DNA of 64,000 nt from Acetobacter sicerae. GTDB taxonomy: Bacteria; Pseudomonadota; Alphaproteobacteria; Acetobacterales; Acetobacteraceae. Positions 9,915 to 19,112 of this stretch are shown here, in pieces. The notes beneath the pieces were generated by a model. It made no database searches. It saw only the letters and a program-made list of their open reading frames with translations, and was not told where the DNA came from. Where the stretch lies: assembly GCF_011516765.1 (NCBI RefSeq), contig NZ_JAAABN010000012.1, positions 1 through 64,000 on the forward strand, written 5' to 3'. Made by a program: the position numbers and the translations under genes. Numbering within the stretch: position 1 is the first letter of the stretch; each line of letters starts with the position of its first letter.

Positions 9915-10991
9915 CTATCTAGGGCGGAGAATTGCCTTTTTCGTTATCGATTTCCCACTATATTCAATGATCACCTGATCAACGGTATAAACTACAGAAT
10001 CAAAAGAAGTTCCTGTGCCATTTAGTTTTACAAGCTGCCTTGTAGATATATTTAAATAAGGGTGGAGATGTAATTCTACATTCTTCCCATGAGCCATAAT
10101 CTCATTGTATCGTCTTTGAGCGAGATTTTTACATTGGTCTGTCGTTGTTCCAATGGGTGCAGTGAAATTGAAAGCATGTCCGGAGGTGATGTCCTCTGGA
10201 TATTGTGCAGAATGTGTTGTTTTTTGGCGAGCATCCCACGAAGATATTTTTACGTATATATCTTCAGAGTAAATCTGATTGCTCAGTAAATTTATATCAA
10301 GAATGGCTCTCTGATAACTGTCGGAATTTTCTGTCTGATTGTTCCATTCCAGGTTGACGATATTATCGTTTTCCTGCCTTTTTTTGAAATATAAAGTTTT
10401 GTTATCAACCCAGAGATCATATCCATATTCATGCTGCATGCCGACACACAGATCCCACGCAGTCTGATATCTGTGCATGCCGGAGAGGCCATGTGCTTTA
10501 TGTTCGTATTGATAAAACTGGCCAATAAAACCAGATGTTTTATCAATGTCTGTTGATAGTCCTACCTGGGTTGCGAGGTAGCTTATGGCATCGGATGCTG
10601 TCATGTTTAAAAATGACTCGCCCGATATCTCATAATTTATGAGGCTGGCTGACCAGTCCCGCCCGGATAAATTTAGGATCCGTTTTGGTGGATTAAAAGT
10701 TGATCTGTCAATTTTTCCGGAAAACAATTTGTCTTCACTGGTTGTATTTCCAGACCCGGACGAAGTAGTTTTTGCATAAATATCAACGGAATTGCCATCT
10801 TCAAAAAATGGAATGCTGTTGTATTTTGTATCTATAGGTATAGTTGCGTTGAAAGTGCACGCCTCTGATAGTCGCGAGTTTATTATTTTAACATGATATG
10901 GGATAAGCGCATTGCCGTTAGCATCTTTTATATTTACATTTGAACTAACGGATTGAGGTATACTTGCAGAATCTAATGATAAAAGAGACAT
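9915..10991 (-). CDS. Tail hub protein, gpD/late control D-like
   Basis: This 358-residue protein has the late-control D / Mu gp44-like hub pattern: beta-rich N-terminus binding the tube end, a LSGRDWSASLINYE segment, a TAWDLCVGMQHEYGYDLWVD segment and the C-terminal region that contacts the V spike. It is the first gene of the five-gene cassette and has no phage gene upstream: 400 bases of non-coding DNA precede it. No tube, sheath, tape-measure, capsid, terminase, integrase or lysis gene is present within the window, so the cassette is orphaned. Confidence 0.75.
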   Translation of the reverse strand: MSLLSLDSASIPQSVSSNVNIKDANGNALIPYHVKIINSRLSEACTFNATIPIDTKYNSIPFFEDGNSVDIYAKTTSSGSGNTTSEDKLFSGKIDRSTFNPPKRILNLSGRDWSASLINYEISGESFLNMTASDAISYLATQVGLSTDIDKTSGFIGQFYQYEHKAHGLSGMHRYQTAWDLCVGMQHEYGYDLWVDNKTLYFKKRQENDNIVNLEWNNQTENSDSYQRAILDINLLSNQIYSEDIYVKISSWDARQKTTHSAQYPEDITSGHAFNFTAPIGTTTDQCKNLAQRRYNEIMAHGKNVELHLHPYLNISTRQLVKLNGTGTSFDSVVYTVDQVIIEYSGKSITKKAILRPR

Positions 10992-11393
10992 TTTTATTCA
11001 CTAATGATTATTTTCCTGTTTTTATATGTCTCTATAATTGTGTGCAAGTGATCGTTCAGGGTCTGCTCTGTCTCTTTCTCCAACATCATAAGGAAGGCAA
11101 AAGAGAACGGAGCAGGCGTCGTGAGTGCCAAAGCTTACGCAGTTTTTGGGAAAGGTGCTAGCTCTTTCCTGACGTCCGGGTAAGAGACGGGCATCCCTGC
11201 TTTGATCAGACCACGTCAATATCTTTATCGCATGCCGACAGCTACAAATATCCCGTCGTCGAAAAGCTCAGAGAGCAGGGAACAGACGATATGGATCTGC
11301 TCAAGCGTCGAAACACGGAAGTCCACACCTTGGTTCGTTGATGATATTCCGTCTCTCAACATGAAGCTATGAAAAGCAGCGAACCATATCTCT
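10992..11393. other. Non-coding DNA upstream of the baseplate cassette
   Basis: This stretch of about 400 bases lies between the hub gene start and the sensor kinase stop, both on the minus strand. It shifts from AT-rich near 11000 to ordinary composition by 11100, so the boundary of the foreign segment probably falls there. No att-like direct repeat, tRNA or integrase fragment was recognised. It must carry whatever promoter drives the baseplate genes. Confidence 0.4.
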
Positions 11394-12749
11394 CTACATC
11401 TGGTTTCTGATGCCGGCTGAGGTCTCATCGGGCGGGAACCGGACGGAAACGATAATGCCTCTTGTCCTACCCGGGGCAGGAGAGGTGATCGTGATATCTG
11501 CCCGAAGCTGAAGCGAGATCTGCCGAACGATTGCAAGACCGAGGCCGCTTCCCTCCGCATCTGTCGTGCCTCTCACGAAAGGCTTTTCCATATCCTGTAA
11601 AGTCTCCGGTGTGAGCGGATCACAGTCATTGGAGATCAGGACTTCAGAGTCTTCTGTGACAGCCAGACTTACTGGCTGTAGCGAGGAGCCATGAAGCACT
11701 GCATTTTCCAGAAGGTTGCGAAACAGGATACCCGCTGCATCCATGTCGCCCCGTATCATAAGGTGAGGCGCTCCCGAAAGTTCGATAATCTGACCTTTTT
11801 CCCGCTCAAGTTCCTGAGCCAGGAACCGGATGACAGGCACCAGATCAAATCTGTTTTCCGTGAGGGCGATCCCTGATGTGACGCGTGATAGCTGAAGCAG
11901 CTTTTCCATCATCCGGCCAATCCTGCGGGCCTGATGCATGATGATCGTCGCGCGTTCTTCATGTTCCGAATGCTGAAGCATGCCTCTCAGAATCTGTACC
12001 TGCGCCAGAAGCGCCCCGATCGGATTCCGGAGTTCATGGGCGGCATTGGCGGCGAACGCACGTTCGGTCGAGAGCGCCATTTTCAGGCGCTCCAGCAGGA
12101 GATTGACGGCAGAGTGGATCGCGACAAGCTCTTCGGGCAGATCCAGCGGCGGGATAGGAGCCAGATTTGCGCCGCCCCGGCTTCTGATCTCATGCTGAAG
12201 ACTTGTAAGAGGCTGCATGGCGCGGCGCACACGCCACCGGACCAGAAGCCAGATGGCCGGGAAGAAGATCACCATCGGCAGAACTGAAATCAGAATAGCC
12301 CGCCTGACCGCTTCATTTCTGTGGAAAGTCGGCTCACCCACCAGAATATAATGATGGCCGGATAGAGAAGGAGCGATATACACCCGGAACTCGGGAAGAT
12401 TGTAAAACCCCGTTTCCAGATGAGGAACAAACAATGTTTCCGGCGCATTCTGCGACCGGACCTCAAGCTGACCATCCGTTGAAGCAATCTGATAGGCCAG
12501 GGTGCGCCGGTTCACACCGGGCAGGCGAGCGACCTGTCCTCCCGGCGTGACGGAGCCTTGGTCACTTTTATCCAGTTCACCAATGACGAACTCCAGACGC
12601 TCCGCTACTTCCTGCAGGGAATTGTCGAGACGCTCCGTGACTTCATAACGGGTAAAGGCCGCGACAAGAACACTGAGAAGCACCAGTGCGCCCAGCACGA
12701 CAATCAGTGTCCCGGATACGATGCGGGACGCCAGACTCCAGCGCTTCAT
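11394..12749 (-). CDS. Sensor histidine kinase of the RND efflux operon
   Basis: This 451-residue membrane kinase has a helix at about 12-33, a periplasmic sensor segment, a second helix at about 150-172, a HAMP-like linker, the phosphoacceptor His238 in ANAAHELRNPIG and the ATPase domain with GSGLGLA near residue 415. It overlaps the response regulator by 4 bases and is the last gene of an operon with an RND pump and adaptor. By analogy with CzcRS/CusRS-type systems it probably senses a periplasmic metal ion. No obvious Cys- or His-rich cluster marks the sensor loop, apart from a HH pair at residues 132-133 and His143, so the ligand is uncertain. Confidence 0.9.
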   Translation of the reverse strand: MKRWSLASRIVSGTLIVVLGALVLLSVLVAAFTRYEVTERLDNSLQEVAERLEFVIGELDKSDQGSVTPGGQVARLPGVNRRTLAYQIASTDGQLEVRSQNAPETLFVPHLETGFYNLPEFRVYIAPSLSGHHYILVGEPTFHRNEAVRRAILISVLPMVIFFPAIWLLVRWRVRRAMQPLTSLQHEIRSRGGANLAPIPPLDLPEELVAIHSAVNLLLERLKMALSTERAFAANAAHELRNPIGALLAQVQILRGMLQHSEHEERATIIMHQARRIGRMMEKLLQLSRVTSGIALTENRFDLVPVIRFLAQELEREKGQIIELSGAPHLMIRGDMDAAGILFRNLLENAVLHGSSLQPVSLAVTEDSEVLISNDCDPLTPETLQDMEKPFVRGTTDAEGSGLGLAIVRQISLQLRADITITSPAPGRTRGIIVSVRFPPDETSAGIRNQM

Positions 12750-13414
12750 CGTGAGGTCGTTCCTGCAAGGCAGTAACCCCGACCACGGACCGTCACGATC
12801 AGACCGGCTTCTGTTTTCTTGCGTATCCTGCTGATAAAAACTTCAATAGCGTTGCTCTCGACATCATCGCTGAGACCATACAAAGCGTCTTCAATCTGCT
12901 CACGGCTGCATAGCGCCCCCGGTCGACGGGCGAGAAGCTCGACAATGGCCCATTCCCGTGCGGAAAGATCGACATCCTGTCCGTTACGTCTGAGTTGCCG
13001 CCGGGACAGATCAATCTCGATATCACCAGTCGTCACGATATTGTCTGGCAGAGCCACATAACGTCGGGCGACGGCCTCGATACGGGCGACGAGTTCATCC
13101 AGATCATAGGGTTTGACGATATAGTCGTCCGCACCGTCCGATAATCCCGCGATCCTGTCGCTGATCTGATCCCGGGCTGTCGTGATCAGAATTGCCAGAG
13201 GCGAACGATCGCGACGGATGTCCCGCAGCAGGTCCCGCCCATTGCCATCCGGAAGACCGAGATCCAGTAGCAGGAAATCATAGGAGGAGGCCTGCAGCGC
13301 CGCACGGGCATCCGAGAGGGTTCTGAACCAGTCGGCGACATGCCCCGCCTGCCGGATGCGGTCTCTGACAGCCGAGCCAAGCGCGCTTTCATCTTCGATG
13401 ATCAGGATCTTCAT
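12746..13414 (-). CDS. OmpR-family response regulator of the RND efflux operon
   Basis: This 222-residue regulator has a receiver domain (IEDES acidic pair, phospho-acceptor Asp51 in LLLDLGLPDGNG, Lys in VKPYDLDEL) and a winged-helix DNA-binding domain (about 125-218). It overlaps the pump gene upstream and the kinase downstream by 4 bases each, so the four genes are translationally coupled. It presumably activates its own operon in response to the kinase. Confidence 0.92.
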   Translation of the reverse strand: MKILIIEDESALGSAVRDRIRQAGHVADWFRTLSDARAALQASSYDFLLLDLGLPDGNGRDLLRDIRRDRSPLAILITTARDQISDRIAGLSDGADDYIVKPYDLDELVARIEAVARRYVALPDNIVTTGDIEIDLSRRQLRRNGQDVDLSAREWAIVELLARRPGALCSREQIEDALYGLSDDVESNAIEVFISRIRKKTEAGLIVTVRGRGYCLAGTTSR

Positions 13415-16400
13415 GCGATGCGATTTTTCATGACACGAGCATAGAGCGATGGCAGCACAAGTAACGTCAGAAGGGTCGAGGAGATCAGTCCTCCGATCAC
13501 AACTGTAGCCAGAGGTCGTTCGACCTCAGCGCCGGCGCTGGTCGAGACAGCCATGGGAATGAAGCCCAGACTGGCCACCAGAGCGGTCGCCATGACCGGA
13601 CGGAAACGCTCTTTCGCCGCTTCGAACGCTGCTTCCGACGCACTTCTGCCCGCCAGACGCAGGGAGCTTATGGCGGTGACGAGCACCACGCCGTTCAGAA
13701 CCGCCACGCCGAAAAGAGCGATAAAGCCGATCCCGGCCGAGACGCTGAATGGCAGGCCGCGAAGCGCGAGCGCCAGAATCCCGCCTGTCGCGGCGACGGG
13801 CAGATTGATGAAAACAAGACCGGCCAGCCACACCGAATTCAGGGCGGCGACAAGCAGGGCGAAAATCAGCACCAGAGCGATCGGCACGACAACTTCCAGA
13901 CGCGCCATGGCTGAGCGGAGATTCTGGAACTGTCCCGCCCACACAATGCGATAGCCCGCAGGCAGACGGATTTTCGTGCTGACGGCCTTCTGGGCTGCCG
14001 TCACAAAAGAACTCAGATCACGCCCGCGCACATTGGCCTGCACGATCAGACGACGGCGGATGTTGTCCCGACCAATGCGGGGTGGGCCGTCCTGCACCGT
14101 GACCTTCGCCACCTCCGAAAGCAGAACCGCGCCGCGTCCGTCCGCACGACGTATCCGGAGGCGAGCAATCTGGTCCCGTGTGCCGACCTGAGCCGGATCA
14201 TAACGAACCTGCGTGCTGATCAGAGCGTCGCCGACCGTGACGGGCTTTCCGATATGGCCGCCTACCGCTTCAACCACATTCAGAAGTTCCTGCTGTGAGA
14301 TGCCAAGGCGCGCAGCCTGTCTGCGGTCTATATCGATATGGATGAACGCAAGGCTTCCCTTGCCCTGTGGCGCAACGTCGGCTGCTCCGGGAATGGCTTT
14401 CAGGACGGCCGCCACCCTGTCTCCCAACCGGGCGAGTGTGTCGAGATCATCGCCATAGATCGAGACGGCAATCTGGCTCCGGACACCGGCCAGAAGATCA
14501 TCCATCCGCATTTCTACGGGCTGGCTCCATGATTGCGCCACGCCCGGCAACTCAGTGCTCAGTGCCCGGCTCATCGCCGTCACCAGTCCTTCCTGTGTCC
14601 GTGCCGTGGTCCACTGGGAAGGCGGTTTCAGGAAAATGAAACTGTCTGTCTCGTTGACCCCCATTGGATCGGTCGGGATGGCCGAGGTTCCCGTATTGCT
14701 GACAACGGCGGTCACTTCGGGGAACCGGCGCAGGATATGCTCCTGAATGCCGACTTCCTTTAATGCCTGAGGCAGTGAGATACTGGGCAGTCGTGTCGTT
14801 GTCACTGTCAGTGCGCCCTCGCCAAGAGAGGGAATGAACTCCCCGCCGAGATGCAACCCGACCCAGATGGAAAATGCAAAAATGACCGTCGTCGTGCCGA
14901 AAAGGATCCGGGGTCGATGCTCGCACCAGTTCAGGAGAGGGCCGTATCCACGACGAAGAACTGCGACCAGACGTGTATCATCGTGACGCCCGACAGATTT
15001 CATCACCAGCGCTGCAAGCACCGGCACGCCGACGATGCAGTAGAAGAGCGAGGCCAGCAGAGCCATGATGACTGTCTGCGCCATGGGCCGGAACATCTTG
15101 CCCTCAATGGCCTGCAGGGTCAGGATCGGCAGATAGACCATGACAATGACAAGAATGCCGAAGCTCACGGGCCGTAGCACTTCCGACGCCGATGAAATCG
15201 CAAGCGTGACCAGCGGCGTCTTTTGCCCGCTGGCCTGATCCCGGGCGCGGTGGGTCATGAGGCTTTCCACCACGACAAGCGAACTGTCGACGATCATCCC
15301 GAAGTCGATGGCGCCGAGACTGAGCAGATTGGCGGAAATTCCGAACCAGCGCATCCCGGTCATGGCGCAGACGAGCGCAAACGGAATGACGGAGGCGATG
15401 ACCAGTGACGCCCGCCAGTCACCGATGACCACGATCAGGACGCCGATTACCAGAAGCGCTCCGACGACAAGGTTTTCCTTGACCGTTCTGATGGTGCTGT
15501 CTGTCAGCGTCGAGCGGACATAGTAGGGATCAAGCGTCACACCTTTGGGAAGCGATCGGCCAATATCCGGAAGCGCCGCATTGATGGCGGCCAGTGTAGC
15601 GTCGGAACTCGCTCCCATGCGCATCATGATGACGCCGATGACGATTTCGCCCTGACCATCCCGCGTGACGGCGCCAAGCCGTGTTCTCGGTCCCATGGAA
15701 ATGCGCCCGACATCCCGCAGGAAAATGGCGGAACCGTTGGCGTTGGTCCGGACCGGGATAGACCCGAAATCGTTGAGCGAACCAATCAGGCCACGCCCGA
15801 CGACAATCTGCTGTTCCTCACCATGTTCGATCCAGCCGCCGCCGGATGCGGAGTTGTTGCCGTCCACCGCCCGGAAAACATCATCGACGGATACACCGAG
15901 CGCCAGAAGGCGGGCCTGATCGAGGGCCACCTGAAAGGTCTGTTCCGCACCGCCATTGACGTTGACGTCCACGACACCCGGAACCAGCTTCAGTTGAGGC
16001 GCGACTGTCCATGTCATCAGACGGTTCAGATCCATTAGCGAATAACCGTCGCCCTTGATCTGCAACTGCATGATTTCGCCGAGGCCTGTCGCTAGCGGTC
16101 CGATATTCACGCTGATTCCGGGCACGGATATCGCTTCTCTGGCCTGCTGGAGCCGTTCCTGTACCCGGGCGCGGTCGAGATTGATGTCCGTATCGTCGGC
16201 AAACTGGAGATAAACCACGGAGACGCCGGATCGGGAGACCGACCGGAGATCCGTCATCTCCGGGATGCCCGCCATGCTGGCCTCGATCGGAAAGGTGATG
16301 AGCCGCTCGACTTCTTCCGTGGCGAGGCCCGGCGCAACGACGGATACAAGCACCTGCTGGGGGGAGATGTCCGGCACGGCTTCGACAGGAAGGCCGCGCA

Positions 16401-16488
16401 CGGCGACGCATCCGGCGATGAAAATCAGGCCAAGCACCCCGAGAACCAGCCAGCGTCGGGTTTGGAGAACGACGAGAAAGCTGCGCAT
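13411..16488 (-). CDS. Heavy-metal RND efflux pump (CzcA/CusA family)
   Basis: This 1025-residue inner-membrane proton antiporter is of the heavy-metal efflux (HME) subfamily. It shows the family start (RRWLVLGVLGL, then LPVEAVPDISPQQV), two large periplasmic porter loops and twelve membrane segments. The transmembrane helix 4 proton-relay signature is visible as AIDFGMIVDSSLVVVE, with the two Asp and the Glu conserved as in CzcA-like divalent-cation pumps. Length matches the family. It works with the periplasmic adaptor encoded just upstream. No outer-membrane channel gene lies in the operon, so it must borrow one encoded elsewhere. Substrate (Zn, Co, Cd, Ni or Cu) cannot be fixed by eye. 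Confidence 0.93.
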   Translation of the reverse strand: MRSFLVVLQTRRWLVLGVLGLIFIAGCVAVRGLPVEAVPDISPQQVLVSVVAPGLATEEVERLITFPIEASMAGIPEMTDLRSVSRSGVSVVYLQFADDTDINLDRARVQERLQQAREAISVPGISVNIGPLATGLGEIMQLQIKGDGYSLMDLNRLMTWTVAPQLKLVPGVVDVNVNGGAEQTFQVALDQARLLALGVSVDDVFRAVDGNNSASGGGWIEHGEEQQIVVGRGLIGSLNDFGSIPVRTNANGSAIFLRDVGRISMGPRTRLGAVTRDGQGEIVIGVIMMRMGASSDATLAAINAALPDIGRSLPKGVTLDPYYVRSTLTDSTIRTVKENLVVGALLVIGVLIVVIGDWRASLVIASVIPFALVCAMTGMRWFGISANLLSLGAIDFGMIVDSSLVVVESLMTHRARDQASGQKTPLVTLAISSASEVLRPVSFGILVIVMVYLPILTLQAIEGKMFRPMAQTVIMALLASLFYCIVGVPVLAALVMKSVGRHDDTRLVAVLRRGYGPLLNWCEHRPRILFGTTTVIFAFSIWVGLHLGGEFIPSLGEGALTVTTTRLPSISLPQALKEVGIQEHILRRFPEVTAVVSNTGTSAIPTDPMGVNETDSFIFLKPPSQWTTARTQEGLVTAMSRALSTELPGVAQSWSQPVEMRMDDLLAGVRSQIAVSIYGDDLDTLARLGDRVAAVLKAIPGAADVAPQGKGSLAFIHIDIDRRQAARLGISQQELLNVVEAVGGHIGKPVTVGDALISTQVRYDPAQVGTRDQIARLRIRRADGRGAVLLSEVAKVTVQDGPPRIGRDNIRRRLIVQANVRGRDLSSFVTAAQKAVSTKIRLPAGYRIVWAGQFQNLRSAMARLEVVVPIALVLIFALLVAALNSVWLAGLVFINLPVAATGGILALALRGLPFSVSAGIGFIALFGVAVLNGVVLVTAISSLRLAGRSASEAAFEAAKERFRPVMATALVASLGFIPMAVSTSAGAEVERPLATVVIGGLISSTLLTLLVLPSLYARVMKNRIA

Positions 16489-16497
16489 GAGGTGTTC

Positions 16498-17742
16498 TCA
16501 GTCTCCGTCATCCATATCTGACACCAGCATCACCGCCTTCAGGGCGAATGCGCCGTGCGTCACGATCCGCTCTCCTGCGGAGAGGCCGGAGGTAATGACT
16601 TTCTGTCCATTGCCCGTAGCACCGACATGCACTTCCTGTGGCCGAAACCGGTTTGGACCCACCGGCACAAACACGGTGCTTGCGCCGTTGATGTCCGTGA
16701 CAGCGCTCTCCGGCACAATGATGCCTGCCGTCTTTTCGCGTGTTGGTAGGTGGGTATTGAGGAACAGGCCGGGATGAAGGCGGCCATCCGGATTGGGGGC
16801 CACGCTTATGACACGCACGAGGCCCGTGGTCGGGTCCGCCATGTCACCCACCGACGTTATCTTCGATGTCAGCAACGTCCTTCCCGCGTCCGACACGAGT
16901 TCCGTGGTCTGCTCGCCGCCTTCCACCACCTGAGCGGCGTCTTGCGGGAGAATGTCCGAGATAATCCAGACGGAGGAGATGTCGGACAGGGTCATCAGTT
17001 CCGTCGCAGGAGAGACATCGTCCGCAACACCGACGGACACGTCCTGCACCTCCGCAGCGGCAGGCGCGATGATCGCTGATGTCTCATCCGATGTGCTGGT
17101 CTGGACCCTGTCGGATTCCGTAACGGAATTATACTCCTCTCTGAGCTGATGGTTCAGCGTGTCGATATCGGCCTGCCGGGCGGCAATATCGTTTTTTGTT
17201 GCCTGCAATACCGCCAGACGACGCTTGGTCTCGCCAGCAGCAACCGCTGCTCCTTCGAGCATATGACCCCGGTTATAGGAAGCGGCGGCGTTCTGGTAGG
17301 CCGCCTGTGCCGTCGCCAGCGCCGATCGCGCTCTGGCCATTTCAAGGCGGACCAGATGCAGGGAATGGTCCTGATATGTGAGAAGAACCTCGCCCCTGTG
17401 GACGTGCTGTCCGGGAACAACGGCTATAGTCATGACTTTTCCGGAGCCTGCCGGATGAATGCGAACGACGCGGCTCGCCTCGGACATGACGGTTCCCATT
17501 GCGTCGAGAGTTTTTCCGAGCACGCCAGATTGCACTGCCGAGACTGTCAGGGCGGCGTTGGCCTGCGCAGCCGCTTCCATTGTGATGATCTGTTCGTTTT
17601 CCGCCGCCAATGTGGGCTGTAGAAGCGCAGCAAAAAGGCAGAAAAGCGCCAGAATCCGCCTCCGATATCTGACGGCAGCGGTTCTGACGCTTACTGAAAC
17701 TCTCCTGCTGCGGTCTTGATGAGCGGCATGGCGAACATGCAT
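16498..17742 (-). CDS. RND efflux periplasmic adaptor (membrane fusion protein)
   Basis: This 414-residue adaptor is the first gene of the efflux operon. The N-terminus has a basic stretch and a hydrophobic segment (LALFCLFAALLQPTLA) that looks like a signal peptide cleaved near residue 47. Next come the barrel-sandwich half-motif (AVVPGQHVHRGEVLLTYQD), a helical hairpin (about residues 125-205), and the beta-barrel and membrane-proximal domains (VISVAPNPDGRLHPGLF). The start at 17742 is the only in-frame ATG and gives a long pre-sequence. The Shine-Dalgarno is weak, so the true start could differ. It bridges the RND pump to an outer-membrane channel. Confidence 0.9.
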   Translation of the reverse strand: MHVRHAAHQDRSRRVSVSVRTAAVRYRRRILALFCLFAALLQPTLAAENEQIITMEAAAQANAALTVSAVQSGVLGKTLDAMGTVMSEASRVVRIHPAGSGKVMTIAVVPGQHVHRGEVLLTYQDHSLHLVRLEMARARSALATAQAAYQNAAASYNRGHMLEGAAVAAGETKRRLAVLQATKNDIAARQADIDTLNHQLREEYNSVTESDRVQTSTSDETSAIIAPAAAEVQDVSVGVADDVSPATELMTLSDISSVWIISDILPQDAAQVVEGGEQTTELVSDAGRTLLTSKITSVGDMADPTTGLVRVISVAPNPDGRLHPGLFLNTHLPTREKTAGIIVPESAVTDINGASTVFVPVGPNRFRPQEVHVGATGNGQKVITSGLSAGERIVTHGAFALKAVMLVSDMDDGD

Positions 17743-18184
17743 GAAATTCAGTCGGCTTTCTGTCTTGTCATGAGAATGAGTTGATCTTCAGTCTATCAGA
17801 TGAAGCTGACAGTTTCCTGAACGTCACGCTGTGGTGGCATCCTGGTCAGCATTCCCGGTGTGATTGGAGGTATGACGGGGCTCTTCCTGAAATTAGGATG
17901 TTTGGTGTTTAGCTCCCGGGATTGGTGGTCCATGTTTTCTACAGGCGGGAAGGAATGCGTAATCAAGTAGGGGCATTGGGGTCGCGGTAGTCTCTCCGAA
18001 TGAACCACAGAACGCTGGTGACGTAACGCGAAATCCAACCGGGACTATCGCCATATGCAGGAGCCAGAGCAATCCTATGGATAGGTTTCCACGTTCCAAT
18101 TGATCTTCGGTTCTTGTCCACTGGCCGACATGTATTCATGGGGCTCGACAAGGGGCAGCTTTGGAGTTCGGTTACGGCGTGTCG
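17743..18184. other. Intergenic region upstream of the efflux operon
   Basis: About 440 bases carry the presumed promoter region of the efflux operon (minus strand, near 17743-17850) and then sequence without a recognisable gene. Short frames on the minus strand at 17963-18151 have no family resemblance. The region borders IS debris on its right. Confidence 0.35.
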
Positions 18185-18457
18185 TCAGTTAAGCAGAATG
18201 ACGATTGAGACGAACTGAACGGCTGAGAGGCAAGTGGATTTGAACTTGTCTTATCAGGTTGTTATGCCGAGGAACTGCTTAAGTTTATTGAAGAACTGAT
18301 CAATAAGATCTCCCTCCCTGTAAAGAACGAAGTCCGTTTCCCCTCGTGTCGTTCTGTTGCTCTTTGACGGGATGACCGGAGTAATCCCGCATTCTGTCTG
18401 CCTTCCCAAAAAACAGGGAAACAGTCTCAGCAGGAAGTCAGAAGGTACAACCCTCAT
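18185..18457 (-). pseudogene. IS5-family transposase, C-terminal fragment
   Basis: The minus-strand translation contains the C-terminal part of an IS5-family transposase: TPVIPSKSNR, then a LIDQFFNKLKQFLGITT segment, then after two in-frame stops DKFK and a VSIVILLN ending. In intact relatives the sequence KQFRxIATRYDK continues without a break. Here the RY codons have become TGA TAA. The N-terminal two thirds are absent in this orientation. Clearly non-functional. Confidence 0.75.
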
Positions 18458-18499
18458 GCATCACACTCAGGCTTTAACTGATGGGACGCCGTAGGGTCG

Positions 18500-18834
18500 G
18501 ATGCGAAGGTATGGTGTGAGCGCTGGACAGTAGATTGTCCCTGTTCATCAACATACTGCAGAGTTCGAAAAAAAAAGAGAAGCGGATCAGGCCTTGGGTT
18601 GGGCCAGTGGCGAATTGACCACGGAAATTCATGTTATTGTCGCTGTTGCGGGAAAAGTTATGGTATCTTTTCCTGATACCTGAGAAAAGAGACGATCTCA
18701 CAGGAGCAGAACTTCTTCTGGGTGAAGGCGATCCTGAAACTTTTATCGCCGACAAGGCTTATGACGCCGATCCGTTCATTAAAAAGCTCGAAGACCGGAG
18801 GTTTGCGTCGGTTGCCACCTATAAGAAAAGATAG
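18500..18834 (+). pseudogene. IS5-family transposase, central fragment with frameshift
   Basis: On the plus strand, VHQHTAEFEKKREADQALG, GELTTEIH and then in another frame RDDLTGAELLLGEGDPETFI plus ADKAYDADPFIKKLEDR match the central DDE region of IS5-family transposases (RAHQHAAG, GGLTTKIH, ADKAYDAD). The frame changes near 18650. It lies in the opposite orientation to the C-terminal fragment at 18185-18457, so the two pieces are either one element broken by an inversion or two separate copies. Confidence 0.75.
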
Positions 18835-19112
18835 TTTCTTTTATTAGAAAAAACGTAAAAACATGCAGTTAAATCAATTCAGAGATTCCGCTTAAATTTA
18901 GAAGTTCCCATAAAGTGGAAATATTATTTGTAATTGTATATAGAAATTTGTTTCTGTATCATTAAATAAAAATTAATCTCATTTTCTTAAAAGAGATAAT
19001 TTGTTTTTCAGAATTTACAAATAAGATACATCAAAGAAATGATTCGTTATGTAATGCTAATTCATTCTCTTGTTGGTATAGTGTAAAGAAAAGATAAATA
19101 ATTAATGATCTT

